54,631 nucleotides of DNA from Lachnospiraceae bacterium UBA7026 (GCA_002494165.1 DLBH01000027.1:1-54631), one strand, 5' to 3'. Counted from the stretch's first letter, positions 45,178 through 53,803 are shown. The notes: generated by a model from the sequence alone, not told the origin. Made by a program: numbers and translations.

Positions 45178-46410
45178 TCATCTCCTGATCAGCACCAGGG
45201 CCACATCATTGACATTGGTTCCTGTCGGCCCAGTAATAATCAGCCCTCCACAAGCCTTCAGGGCCGGATAGGCATTATTATCCTCCAGGGTTTCGTAAAT
45301 ATCGATCCCTCTGTCTGCCAGGTCATTTTTGCTATTGCCGTCACAGTAGCCTCCTGCCGCGTCGGTGGGACCGTCGGTCCCATCACTACCTATACTGAAA
45401 ACCGCCGTATCCTTAAGACCGGCAATTCCCGCCGCAGCTGCCAGGGCAATCTCCTGGTTGCGGCCGCCCTTGCCGGAGCCAGTCAAACGGACCACCGTCT
45501 CCCCACCAGCGATAAAGGCCAGGCTTTCTTCTGTCGTCTGGTAGGTCCTGGCGATGGAAGAAAGGAAGGACCCGGCCTCCCTGGCCTGGCAGCAGAGCTG
45601 GTCTGTCAGGATCACAGGCCGGTAGCCCAGCTCACGGCAGCTATCTGAGGCTGCCCGGCAAAGCTCCCGCACACTTCCCGTGATGACTGTCTCCACATTG
45701 GTCAGAGACTTTGGCGTTTCCCTGGCCAGAAGTTGTCTGCAGGCCTTAGTCAGATGCAGCTGGTACTTGTCCGCGATTCTCATGGCATCCTGGCAGCTGC
45801 TGCTGTCCGGATAGGCAGGACCGGAGGCAATCATATCCAAGGGGTCTCCCAGGATATCACTGAGTACGATGCTGTAAATACGGGCCGGCTGACAATGTTC
45901 TGCGAACCTGCCCCCTTTTACGGCTGACAATCTTTTGCGTATGGTATTCATCTCAATGATGTCCGCCCCGCAGGCCAGTAATTCTTCCGTCAGCTCTGCC
46001 ATTTCCTTTTCTGAAACCAAAGGTTTTTCAAAGAGGGCCGAGCCACCGCCGGACAAGAGAAAGATTACCCAGTCCTGGTCTGTCAGGTCCCGGGTCAGGT
46101 CCAGGGCTGCCTGGGTAGCCTTGTAGGAATTGGCATCCGGTACCGGATGTCCTCCCTCCATACAGCAAAAGCGGGAAATCTCTCCCTTGACATGCTGGTA
46201 CTTGGTACAAACTACCCCTGCGTCAATGGCGTCACCCAGCACCTCTGAAGCGGCCTTTGCCATCTGCCAGGCTGCCTTGCCCGCTGCCACCACCAGAAGC
46301 CTGCCCGGGCCAAAGTTCTTCCCTTTTAAGGCCCTGGCAACTGCCGCATCCGGCAGTACGCTTTGAATGGAGTCCTTAATAATTCTATCTGCATCTTGTC
46401 TCAAAGTCAT
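45178..46410 (-). CDS. Glycerate 2-kinase (GckA/TtuD, MOFRL family)
   Basis: Phosphorylates D-glycerate, most likely to 2-phosphoglycerate. The 410 residues have the DUF4147 N-terminal part (LVVAAGKAAWQMAKAASEVLG, MEGGHPVPDANSYKATQAALDLTRDLTDQDWVIFLLSGGGSALFEKPL, NTIRKRLSAVKGGRFA) and the C-terminal MOFRL domain (FIAGGETVVRLTGSGKGGRNQEIALAAA, FSIGSDGTDGPTDAAGG, ITGPTGTNVNDVALVL). ATG 46410 is preceded by AGGAGGAAGCT. It lies downstream of a CdaR-type regulator and an alpha/beta hydrolase. Confidence 0.93.
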   Translation of the reverse strand: MTLRQDADRIIKDSIQSVLPDAAVARALKGKNFGPGRLLVVAAGKAAWQMAKAASEVLGDAIDAGVVCTKYQHVKGEISRFCCMEGGHPVPDANSYKATQAALDLTRDLTDQDWVIFLLSGGGSALFEKPLVSEKEMAELTEELLACGADIIEMNTIRKRLSAVKGGRFAEHCQPARIYSIVLSDILGDPLDMIASGPAYPDSSSCQDAMRIADKYQLHLTKACRQLLARETPKSLTNVETVITGSVRELCRAASDSCRELGYRPVILTDQLCCQAREAGSFLSSIARTYQTTEESLAFIAGGETVVRLTGSGKGGRNQEIALAAAAGIAGLKDTAVFSIGSDGTDGPTDAAGGYCDGNSKNDLADRGIDIYETLEDNNAYPALKACGGLIITGPTGTNVNDVALVLIRR

Positions 46411-46493
46411 AGCTTCCTCCTGTCTGTTCTCCCCGGTCTGTGGCAAACCCACCTGGGGAGATACTGACTGGACCTAAGCCGGTTTATGGTCTC

Positions 46494-47306
46494 CTAATGG
46501 TTTGCGACAAATTCCCCGACCAGCTTGTTAAACTTATCCGGCTCGTCCCAGAAAAGCATGTGGCCGGAGTTCTCGAAGAACTCTGTCCTGGCACCGGGGA
46601 TATTTTCCCCTACCCAGGCACTGCCCTGCCAGTCAAAGATCAGACTGTGTCTTGCCACACAAACCAGGGTAGGCAGCTTGATAGTAGGTATGAAATCTCT
46701 CCAGTCAAGATTGGTATGGTCTCTCATAATTTCAATCCGTACATAAGGCGGACATTTCTTAATATCATCTGACAGGAACTTGGCATCCTCTGCAGACGGT
46801 GTGTTATAAATGCAGGCCCCTACCAGACCCTCTGCCTGGCCGTCCGGGTTAAACTGGGACTCGCAGCAGGTCCGGATAAAGGTCTCCACATCGTAGCAGG
46901 AGTTCTGGCCCCACTTCCAGTCAGGTCCGATATACTGGGCCGGGGACTGGTCAACACATACCAGGCCGCTGATCCTGTGGTTTCCGAAAAGTTCAATATA
47001 ACTCCAGAGAATGGAGACACCCATGGACCAGCCCAGCACTGTTACATCCTCCACATCCAGATAATCCAGTAGATTCTTCACATCCATGGCGTAGCGGGAG
47101 ATCCGGTGGCTGTGCATCACCTTTTCCGACTGGCCGTGGCCTCTCATATCCATGCAGATCACCTTGCAGGTCTTAGACAGCTCGGGCACATTGTTTCTCC
47201 AGAAATTAGTGGTACAGGTCCAGCCCGGAAGCATGAAAAGGGGTCTTCCCTCACCGTGCACCTCATAATAAATCTCCACATTGTCATTGGTCTTAAAAGT
47301 AGCCAT
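46494..47306 (-). CDS. Alpha/beta hydrolase
   Basis: The 270-residue protein has the alpha/beta hydrolase core: MLPGWTCTTNFWRNNVPELS (oxyanion region), MDMRGHGQSEK, the nucleophile elbow LGWSMGVS with Ser94, and SGHMLFWDEPDKFN with catalytic His249. No signal peptide is seen, so it is cytoplasmic. Its setting between CdaR and glycerate kinase hints at an ester or lactone of a sugar acid as substrate; that is inference. It has its own AGGAGGATATT site. Confidence 0.85.
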   Translation of the reverse strand: MATFKTNDNVEIYYEVHGEGRPLFMLPGWTCTTNFWRNNVPELSKTCKVICMDMRGHGQSEKVMHSHRISRYAMDVKNLLDYLDVEDVTVLGWSMGVSILWSYIELFGNHRISGLVCVDQSPAQYIGPDWKWGQNSCYDVETFIRTCCESQFNPDGQAEGLVGACIYNTPSAEDAKFLSDDIKKCPPYVRIEIMRDHTNLDWRDFIPTIKLPTLVCVARHSLIFDWQGSAWVGENIPGARTEFFENSGHMLFWDEPDKFNKLVGEFVANH

Positions 47307-47425
47307 AATATCCTCCTCTCTTTTGCTGAACCAGGACTCCCCCGGAATCCTGTCATAGTTTTCTATTCACCTTTATGATAGCAAAAGGAGGTGAAGGGAA
47401 CAATTTATCAGCAGTATAAAAAGAC

Positions 47426-47460
47426 CTGGTTTTTTTGTGGTCCCAGCACAAAAAAACCAG
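47426..47460 (-). terminator. Perfect 14-bp hairpin downstream of cdaR
   Basis: CTGGTTTTTTTGTG (47426-47439) and CACAAAAAAACCAG (47447-47460) are exact inverted repeats around a 7-nt loop, followed on the minus strand by GTCTTTTTA. Most likely the terminator of the regulator gene; an operator is possible. Confidence 0.65.
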
Positions 47461-47514
47461 AATTTTTCTTCCCCATTCAGGAATAATATAGGCTGGGACA
47501 ACAGACCAATCCGG

Positions 47515-47593
47515 TTTTCAAGTTCCAGGTTTCCCTGTCTACAAGTTTCCAGGTCTCCCTGTTTCAAGCCTTTCAAGCTTCCAGGCTCCGTCC
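47515..47593. repeat. Degenerate 16-bp tandem repeats next to the cdaR stop
   Basis: Units beginning TTTC start at 47515/47516, 47530, 47546, 47562 and 47578, each step after the first being 16 bp, with words CCAGG, CCCTG and CAAG shuffled between copies. The array ends 6 bp before the cdaR stop. Confidence 0.75.
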
Positions 47594-47598
47594 GCCCG

Positions 47599-48729
47599 TC
47601 AATCACCGCCGGACAGATAATAGAGCAGGTATTCCATAAATTCCCGGTCCCCGGCATTGCGGACCGGATTCATGTCGAAAAGATTTCTGATCTTGTCAAA
47701 GCGGAAGGTCAGGGTATTTTTGTGGACAAACAATTCCCTGCTGGCTGCCGTCATATTATAATTATTCCGCTTCAGGCTGCCCACCGTCTCCAGATAGCGG
47801 TCCCGCTCCTTGCCGGCAAATCTTTTTTTCACGCAGTTAAACATCCTGTGGTATTCAATGTCAGGGACCAGACCCTTGACATAGGCATCCACATAATCAT
47901 AGAAAAAGATTCCTCTCCCCTTGCCGGGCAGTTCCTTTTCCAGCCAGCGGCAATGGTCATAGGCGGCAGCGTAATAATGGAACTGGTCCTGTATACTGCC
48001 CACAAAAAAGCGGTAAACAAGCTTGTCCTGGGCCGCCCGCATCATGAAAGGATGGAGGTATTCACCAATCAGATACTTGTAGTCCGAGAAAATGTTTTTC
48101 TCCTCCGGGAGACATTTATAGATGAGGATCTCCCCCTCCCTGGTAACCAGGGATATGTCCTGGGAGGTGTGGAGGACCTCCCCCTTGATCCGGTCCAGGA
48201 CCTCCTGGGGCTCTGCCCCCTCGCCCTCCAGACGGATCAGAATGGGAATCCGCATAGGCCCCTCTGAATAGCCCAGGCCAGCCGCCTCTTTTTTCAGTTC
48301 TCCCGGATCCCTGACGGCTCCGCTGGTCAGTCGGTAGACGAAGTGTTCCTTCTGGCTCTGCCTTTTGCTGGTCTGCTCTCTCTGGTACTCATAATCCAGC
48401 ATGGTTTCCATGGACATTTTGACAATCAGGGCAATGGGATGGACCTCCTCCGGGTCCCCGGTGACACCAATGACTCCGATCACCCGGTTCTGGTGGTGGA
48501 GGGGCAGGTTGACACCCGGTTTGGTCCCCAGCATTCTGTCATCAGGAGACACATGGATAATCTCCTTATTGTTGCTGATGATATCAAAGGCCGCCTCATG
48601 GAAGGTACCCACCCTCTCGGGATTGCGGCTGGCAATGATAATCCCCTTGTCGTCCATGATGTTAATGTTGTATTTTGTATAGGCTGTCAGCCTGGTAATA
48701 AATTTTTCCGCAATCTCATTATACAGCAT
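47599..48729 (-). CDS. CdaR-type sugar diacid/glycerate regulator
   Basis: The 376 residues have an N-terminal diacid-recognition domain (MLYNEIAEKFITRLTAYTKYNINIMDDKGIIIASRNPERVGTFHEAAFDII, GVNLPLHHQNRVIGVIGVTGDPEEV) and a C-terminal PucR-type helix-turn-helix (NNYNMTAASRELFVHKNTLTFRFDKIRNLFDMNP). Family members activate genes for glycerate, glucarate or galactarate use. It lies 292 bp upstream of the hydrolase and kinase genes on the same strand and probably controls them. Confidence 0.9.
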   Translation of the reverse strand: MLYNEIAEKFITRLTAYTKYNINIMDDKGIIIASRNPERVGTFHEAAFDIISNNKEIIHVSPDDRMLGTKPGVNLPLHHQNRVIGVIGVTGDPEEVHPIALIVKMSMETMLDYEYQREQTSKRQSQKEHFVYRLTSGAVRDPGELKKEAAGLGYSEGPMRIPILIRLEGEGAEPQEVLDRIKGEVLHTSQDISLVTREGEILIYKCLPEEKNIFSDYKYLIGEYLHPFMMRAAQDKLVYRFFVGSIQDQFHYYAAAYDHCRWLEKELPGKGRGIFFYDYVDAYVKGLVPDIEYHRMFNCVKKRFAGKERDRYLETVGSLKRNNYNMTAASRELFVHKNTLTFRFDKIRNLFDMNPVRNAGDREFMEYLLYYLSGGD

Positions 48730-48887
48730 AGGCCTTCCTTCCCGATCTCTTCCGTTCCAAAAGCCGTCCCTTCTCCGACGGCAGACTCCGGTCTTAATCT
48801 TTAGTCAAATTTTATTTTATTATTATAACTTATTTGGAAAGAATATATAATATATTTAGCAGAAAATGCTTACCTGAAAAAACTGTC

Positions 48888-48998
48888 GGTGAAGCAGAAT
48901 GCCGGTTAAGCAGATTTCCGGTTAAGCAGACTTCCGGCTGGCCGGACCGCAGGAGAGCCAGACTGCAGGAGAACCGGACTGCAGGAGAGCCAGACTAC
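48888..48998. repeat. Double 16-bp tandem array upstream of cdaR
   Basis: Three units of GGTTAAGCAGAYTTCC type (48888, 48904, 48920), a 15-bp linking unit (48936), then three units of AGGAGARCCRGACTGC type (48951, 48967, 48983). The 16-bp step is kept across the change of sequence. Confidence 0.92.
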
Positions 48999-49017
48999 CA
49001 CTCCGTCCCAGTCATAA

Positions 49018-49063
49018 CAAAAGGACATGAAAGCAAGCCGACCGGCCACCTTCATGTCCTTTC
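49018..49063 (-). terminator. Terminator of the NSS symporter gene
   Basis: AAAGGACATGAA and TTCATGTCCTTT are perfect 12-bp arms around a GC-rich loop, followed on the minus strand by TTGTTAT. Confidence 0.7.
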
Positions 49064-49135
49064 ATCATCTTTTTAAATATCTGCCTTAACTGGCCAGAAA
49101 TCCTGAGGATTCATCCCTTGATCCTCAGTCTGGGA

Positions 49136-50491
49136 CTAAATCAGTCCATTAGCCAGGATAAGCAGAATCAGCAGGGGCAGTACATAGGTAAAGTAGGGCC
49201 GCAGGCGCGGGGAAATGCAGAGGCCTTCCCCCTGGTTACATTCTTCCAGATAATTGTCGAAACCCCAGCCGTACCTGCTGACGCAGAAGAGGAGGTAGAT
49301 CAGGGACCCGCCCGGCAGCAGAAGATTGCTGACCAGGAAATCCTCGGAACCCAGCACATCCATGCCTCTGATCAGGTGGAGGTCCTTCCAGAGATTGTGG
49401 CCCAGAACACAGGGCAGGCTGCCGAAGAAAACCAGAATCAGATTAATGAGGACCGACCGGCCCCGGCTGATGCCGAAATAATCCATGAGCATAGATATCA
49501 GGTTCTCAAAGACAGCGATTACCGTGGAAAAGCTGGCAAAGGTCATAAAGAGGAAGAAGAGGCTTCCCCAGACCCTGCCCGCTCCCATATTGATAAATAC
49601 ATTGGGCAGGGTTAAGAAGATCAGGGAGGGTCCCTGGTCGGGCGTTACCCCGTAGGCAAAGCAGGCCGGGAATATGATCAGGCCGGCCATGATGGCTACA
49701 AAGGTATCCAGGCCGCAGATAACTGCCGCCTCCTTGGCCAGGGTATTCTCCTTACTCATATAGCTTCCGAAGATGGCCATGGAGCCGATGCCCACACTCA
49801 GGGTGAAAAAGGCCTGGTTCATGGCTGCGGTAATGGCGTTGGCCAGGCCGGATGCCTGAACCCTTTCCAGGCTGGGGACCAGGAAGAACTTTAGTCCATC
49901 CCCACCGCCGGGAAGCAGGATGCTGTGGACTGCCAGAACAAGAATCAGGACCAGCAGGGCAGACATCATAACGGTAGTAATCTTTTCAATACCATTTTCC
50001 AGGCCTTTGGAACAGACAAAAAAGCCCAGAAGAACAGTCAGCCCCATCCAGAAAGTCATCTCCAGAGGAGAGGCAAGAAGGCTGTTAAAGACCTGACCTA
50101 CCTGGTCCGTGGTCATCCCTGGCTGAAAGCTGCCTGTGGCAAATTTGAAAAAATATGCCACCAGCCAGCCGGCCACTGTCGTATAGTACATCATCAGCAG
50201 GTAATTGCCCAGAAGACAGGCCCAGCCGTGAAGATGCCATTTGGTCCCCGGCTTCTCCAGCTTCTTAAAAGCCATGGTGGCACTCTGCCGGCTGGCCCTT
50301 CCAACCGCCAGCTCCATGGAGAGAATGGGGACGCCCATAATTAAAAGAAAAACCAGATAAAATAAAACAAACCATCCACCGCCATACTGGCCGGTGATAA
50401 AGGGAAACCGCCATACATTTCCCAGGCCTATGGCACAGCCCGCACTGACCAGGATAAATCCCAGTCTCGTTCCAAATCCTTCTCTTTTCAT
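49136..50491 (-). CDS. Sodium-dependent transporter of the NSS family
   Basis: Sodium-coupled symporter for an amino acid or related amine, 451 residues with about 11 membrane segments. Signatures are RLGFILVSAGCAIGLGNVWRFPFITGQYGGGWFVLFYLVFLLIMGVPILSMELAVGRASR (the NSS start), FFTLSVGIGSMAIFGSYM with the sodium-site region, and a late FASFSTVIAVFENLISML. The start at 50491 has AAGGAG 6 nt upstream; the longer frame would include this ribosome site. It has its own promoter and terminator. Confidence 0.93.
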   Translation of the reverse strand: MKREGFGTRLGFILVSAGCAIGLGNVWRFPFITGQYGGGWFVLFYLVFLLIMGVPILSMELAVGRASRQSATMAFKKLEKPGTKWHLHGWACLLGNYLLMMYYTTVAGWLVAYFFKFATGSFQPGMTTDQVGQVFNSLLASPLEMTFWMGLTVLLGFFVCSKGLENGIEKITTVMMSALLVLILVLAVHSILLPGGGDGLKFFLVPSLERVQASGLANAITAAMNQAFFTLSVGIGSMAIFGSYMSKENTLAKEAAVICGLDTFVAIMAGLIIFPACFAYGVTPDQGPSLIFLTLPNVFINMGAGRVWGSLFFLFMTFASFSTVIAVFENLISMLMDYFGISRGRSVLINLILVFFGSLPCVLGHNLWKDLHLIRGMDVLGSEDFLVSNLLLPGGSLIYLLFCVSRYGWGFDNYLEECNQGEGLCISPRLRPYFTYVLPLLILLILANGLI

Positions 50492-50794
50492 ACTTTTCTC
50501 CTTCTTAAGCACTCGCAGAACCGGCAGTCAGACCGGCCCTGTCCCTTTGATGTCAAAACGAAGAAATTATAACCCAAATCGGACAATCCTGCAAGGAATT
50601 AAATAGTCTATGTCCCTATTTCCTGATGTACTTTTTACCTGTAAATATCCCTGACCCGCAAAGGTCTGTTCCCGGCTATAATCCATCCCTTCTTCTCAGC
50701 TGTAACTCCTCCTCCGGCAATTCAGCCTTTCCCTTACCGGGGAAATCAGTTATAATGGTCCTGAACTAGCGGCAGCAGGCAAAAAGGAGAGTTT
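50492..50794. other. Divergent spacer between the NSS and phosphatase genes
   Basis: About 300 bp without a gene. Besides the NSS promoter it has TATAAT at 50751-50756 facing the phosphatase gene, but no clear -35 box goes with it. Confidence 0.5.
50566..50594 (-). promoter_or_regulatory. Promoter of the NSS symporter gene
   Basis: TTGCAG (50589-50594), 17-bp spacer, TATAAT (50566-50571) on the minus strand. Confidence 0.65.
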
Positions 50795-51421
50795 ATGATT
50801 ATCTATTTTATCCGACATGGCCAGACAGATTGGAATATCGAAAAAAAATTACAGGGTCAGTTAAATATTCCCCTGAATGAGAAAGGACTGGCGCAGGCCC
50901 GGCTGACTTCTGAGGGGATGAAGGACCTTCCCATTGACTGTATCTTCTCCAGTCCCTTAGACCGGTCCTACATCACGGCAGAGATTCTGCGCAGGGACAG
51001 GCCCCTGGAGATCCTGACCGATGACCGGCTGAAAGAAATTGACTTTGGCAGGGATAATGGAAAATGTTTCGCAGATGCCCTCCATGATCGTCTTTTAGCC
51101 CGCTACCGGGACTTTTTCTATGAGCCGGCCTCTTACCAGCCTATCGACGGTGCCGAATCTTTTCCCGGGATCACAGACCGGATCGTTTCTTTTTACCGGG
51201 AGGTCATCCTGCCTTTAGAGGGCAGCTACAATACCATCCTGGTATCCTCCCACTCAACCATTCTGCACTGCCTGATCCTCAGCCTGACCGGCCGGCCCCT
51301 CGACAAGCTTTGGGAGACTCCCTTTGGGAAAAACTGTTCTGCCATCATGGTCGATTGCAAACAGGGAAAGACGGAACTGGTCAGGGAAAACATGCTCTTT
51401 TATGACGAAAATATGCTTTAA
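50795..51421 (+). CDS. Histidine phosphatase family protein
   Basis: The 208-residue branch 1 phosphatase starts MIIYFIRHGQTDWNIEKKLQGQLNIPLNEKGLAQARL with catalytic His8. It has the SSPLDRSYITAEIL arginine motif, LKEIDFGRDNGKCF, and ILVSSHSTILHCLIL with the second histidine. It differs from the ara-operon phosphatase in sequence and setting. AAAGGAGAG stands before the ATG. It is monocistronic, followed by a terminator. Confidence 0.88.
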   Translation: MIIYFIRHGQTDWNIEKKLQGQLNIPLNEKGLAQARLTSEGMKDLPIDCIFSSPLDRSYITAEILRRDRPLEILTDDRLKEIDFGRDNGKCFADALHDRLLARYRDFFYEPASYQPIDGAESFPGITDRIVSFYREVILPLEGSYNTILVSSHSTILHCLILSLTGRPLDKLWETPFGKNCSAIMVDCKQGKTELVRENMLFYDENML

Positions 51422-51477
51422 GCCAGGCTTTGGCTTAGGGTAAATATATAGTAGTTAGATACTCTGCTTCAAGCAAG

Positions 51478-51612
51478 AAAGGACCGCTATCTCTTAAGAG
51501 GGATGGCGGTCCTTTTTGGTACTAATTGAAATAGCATTTCCATTTTGTGCCACCTGGGATAGCAGTTCTTTTTTTATAGCACCAGGGATGGCGGTCCTTT
51601 CTTTCATAGTTT
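51478..51612. terminator. Terminator with tandemly repeated 3' arm
   Basis: AAGGACCGC...GATGGCGGTCCTT with TTAA loop region forms a terminator at 51478-51515. Its 3' half is then repeated: units begin at 51499, 51527, 51555 and 51584 (steps 28, 28, 29), each with a GGGAT/GAAAT start and a T-rich end. Confidence 0.75.
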
Positions 51613-51654
51613 CCCTGCCTCTCCAGGGAGAAGTTTTTTGATTCTTCAAAACAG

Positions 51655-52515
51655 CTACCTGTTATTAAAGAATTCCTTTTTCATGATGGCCAGCAGGTCT
51701 GCCATGACATGCTCATCCTGGTCGACGGATACATAGTCCGCAATCTCCCGGACCGGTTTCAGGGCATTCTCCGGAGCCACTGCCAGACCGGCATATTTGA
51801 GGGCATTGTAATCATTCATATTATCCCCCAAATATATAATGTCATCCATGGCGACCCCAGTCATCCGGGAAAGCATTTTTAAGGCTTCCCCCTTGTCAGA
51901 CCGGCTACCGGTAAACTCAAACAAGGTTGGGAGGGAGACCGTATAATTGATTCCCGGGTTGACCTCCTGCCGGTATTTTTCATCCATGAAGCCTTTTACC
52001 TCCTGGATTTGCTCCGGGGAAGCAGGGACAACAAATTTGAGAATGGGTTCTGTGATCTGATCAAAAGTAAAACCCGTCCTGCCTCCCCTGCCGCCTTCTA
52101 AGTCGGTCAGCCAGTCCGACCATTCATTCTCATATAAGATGTAATGATCTTTAGCCGTGTATACCACCCAGGCCATCTTAGGGAACTGCCGCTGTAATTC
52201 CCGGATCAAAGCCGCCGTCTCATCGGGCATGGGCATGGTCCAGGCAATTTCTTTCTTTTCAAAATCATATATGGACCCACCATTATGGAGGATTGCCAGG
52301 CTGTTGGACGGCACTCTGAGCCATTCCGTGGTATCAATCACCCGGCCGGTGCATATGGAAAAGCGACCGCCCAGGTCCATGAATTCCCCAAGGGCAGCCC
52401 TGTTTTCCTCGCTGATTTCATTTTTCCGGTTCATCAAGGTTCCATCCAGGTCCGAAACCAGCAGAATGTCAGAGAAATCTTTTTTATTTCTCAAGTAATC
52501 AGTCAGTTTCTTCAT
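51655..52515 (-). CDS. Cof-type HAD-IIB hydrolase
   Basis: The 286-residue phosphatase has motif I DLDGTLMNRKNEIS (nucleophile Asp22, Asp24), SICTGRVIDTTEWL (motif II serine/threonine region), a type IIB cap, and motif IV IIYLGDNMNDYNALKYAGLAVAPENA. Cof-type enzymes act on sugar phosphates and flavin or pyridoxal phosphates. It lies 22 bp after a second such gene and is co-transcribed. Confidence 0.92.
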   Translation of the reverse strand: MKKLTDYLRNKKDFSDILLVSDLDGTLMNRKNEISEENRAALGEFMDLGGRFSICTGRVIDTTEWLRVPSNSLAILHNGGSIYDFEKKEIAWTMPMPDETAALIRELQRQFPKMAWVVYTAKDHYILYENEWSDWLTDLEGGRGGRTGFTFDQITEPILKFVVPASPEQIQEVKGFMDEKYRQEVNPGINYTVSLPTLFEFTGSRSDKGEALKMLSRMTGVAMDDIIYLGDNMNDYNALKYAGLAVAPENALKPVREIADYVSVDQDEHVMADLLAIMKKEFFNNR

Positions 52516-52537
52516 TGCTTTTCCCTCCAGACCGGCA

Positions 52538-53347
52538 TTACTGCATAAATTTGCGGATCACGTCAAGAACCCCTTCTTCTTCGTTGGTCCCTGTAATATA
52601 GTCGGCCGCTTCCTTGACCTCTTCCATGGCATTTTCCATGGCCACTCCCAGACCCGCATAGCGGATCATGGGTATGTCATTGCCCGAATCCCCGCAGGCG
52701 ATGACCTGGTCCGGCCGGTAACCCAGCTCTTCCATCAAGAGGCCCAGGGAGTAACCCTTGTCAATTCCCTTTGGCATGACTTCCCCGAAAAAGGGTTCCG
52801 AGGGAAAAAGATTTAAAATATCCCCAAACTGGTCTCCCAGCTTTTTAAGAATCTCTGCCACATATTCCGGTTCCCCACAGACCAGCAGCTTATTCAAGGG
52901 CCGGTCCAGCTGGTCAAGAAAATCCTCACAGACCAGCACGGGCATCTTGTTGGAATAAGCTTCCACCATGACGTAGCGGTTGGCTTCCCGGTTGACGATA
53001 ATCTTATCTTTTTTGTAGGAAGTCAGACAGACCCCGGGGTAGTCTTCAGCAATCCGCAGGGCCGGCTCGATCACCTGGTCCGGCAGCAGATAATTCTGGA
53101 TGACCTCCATGGTCCGGCAGTCCACTACCTGGCCTGCATTAAAGCCCATGACATAGCCTCCCAGCTGGTCAAGCTTCAACTCTTTAGCCACCGGCAGGAC
53201 CCCATAGACAGGACGGCCGGATACAAGAATTACCTTCTTTCCCTGCTTCATGATGTCAAACAAGGCCTCCTTGGTTCTTTCCGGTATTTCTTTTTTATTG
53301 TTGGTCAGGGTTCCGTCCAGATCCAGCGCAATCACTTCGTAACTCAT
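52538..53347 (-). CDS. Cof-type HAD-IIB hydrolase (second)
   Basis: The 269 residues carry DLDGTLTNNKKEIPERTKEAL (Asp9, Asp11), VILVSGRPVYGVLPVAKEL, the conserved lysine in MPKGIDKGYSLGLLMEELG, and VIACGDSGNDIPMIRYAGLGVAMENAMEEVKEAADYIT. This is the YidA-like pattern, and the best-preserved of the two tandem HAD proteins. The substrate is not deducible. Confidence 0.93.
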   Translation of the reverse strand: MSYEVIALDLDGTLTNNKKEIPERTKEALFDIMKQGKKVILVSGRPVYGVLPVAKELKLDQLGGYVMGFNAGQVVDCRTMEVIQNYLLPDQVIEPALRIAEDYPGVCLTSYKKDKIIVNREANRYVMVEAYSNKMPVLVCEDFLDQLDRPLNKLLVCGEPEYVAEILKKLGDQFGDILNLFPSEPFFGEVMPKGIDKGYSLGLLMEELGYRPDQVIACGDSGNDIPMIRYAGLGVAMENAMEEVKEAADYITGTNEEEGVLDVIRKFMQ

Positions 53348-53464
53348 AGGGCAGCCTCTCTTTCCTCAACTATTCTTTGTCTCTGTTTCAATATTATGGT
53401 TCCGGCACCGGCATGTCTCCAATCCGGACTCCTGCCATATCTGCTGATATAGATTTGCGGACCT

Positions 53465-53803
53465 CTATTCCACAGCCTCCTTGTCACCTTCTACATAGGG
53501 TGCTGCTGTCACAACCATTCTTAAAACCTCAGTCCCCTCATTATAAATCTTGTGGGCCTCACCTGGCTCTAAATGAATGTAATCCCCCTTTTCCAGTCTC
53601 ACAAGCTGGCCTTCCACCTCCATGGTCACACAGCCTTCCAGGATAAAAAAACTCTCCTGCATGACCCGGTGGACATGGGGGGACACCACATTGCCCGGCT
53701 GCAGCTGGACGATGCCGAAATTCATTCTGGGACCCTGCTCCAGGTATTTGGGACCATGGTCCCCGTGCCTGTGCTCTTTCTCACTCTCATTTAAATAAAA
53801 CAT
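53465..53803 (-). CDS. Single-domain cupin protein
   Basis: The 112-residue protein has the cupin motif 1 PGNVVSPHVHRVMQESFFILEG (His43, His45, Glu50) and motif 2 KGDYIHLEPGEAHKIYN (His84), a complete metal-binding set. The family includes isomerases, oxygenases and sugar- or metabolite-binding sensors, so the activity cannot be named. It lies about 117 bp before the HAD gene pair on the same strand. Confidence 0.85.
   Translation of the reverse strand: MFYLNESEKEHRHGDHGPKYLEQGPRMNFGIVQLQPGNVVSPHVHRVMQESFFILEGCVTMEVEGQLVRLEKGDYIHLEPGEAHKIYNEGTEVLRMVVTAAPYVEGDKEAVE

Larger units (their letters stand above)
48730..49135. other. Spacer between the NSS symporter gene and cdaR
   Basis: About 400 bp without a gene. 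It contains the AT-rich upstream region of cdaR (TATAAT near 48821-48826 on the minus strand), a seven-unit repeat array and the NSS terminator. Confidence 0.6.

Noticed and set aside
28821..49000. Short repeat arrays as CRISPR
   Set aside because: Repeats are directly adjacent without unique spacers, units are only 14-17 bp, and no cas gene is in the window.
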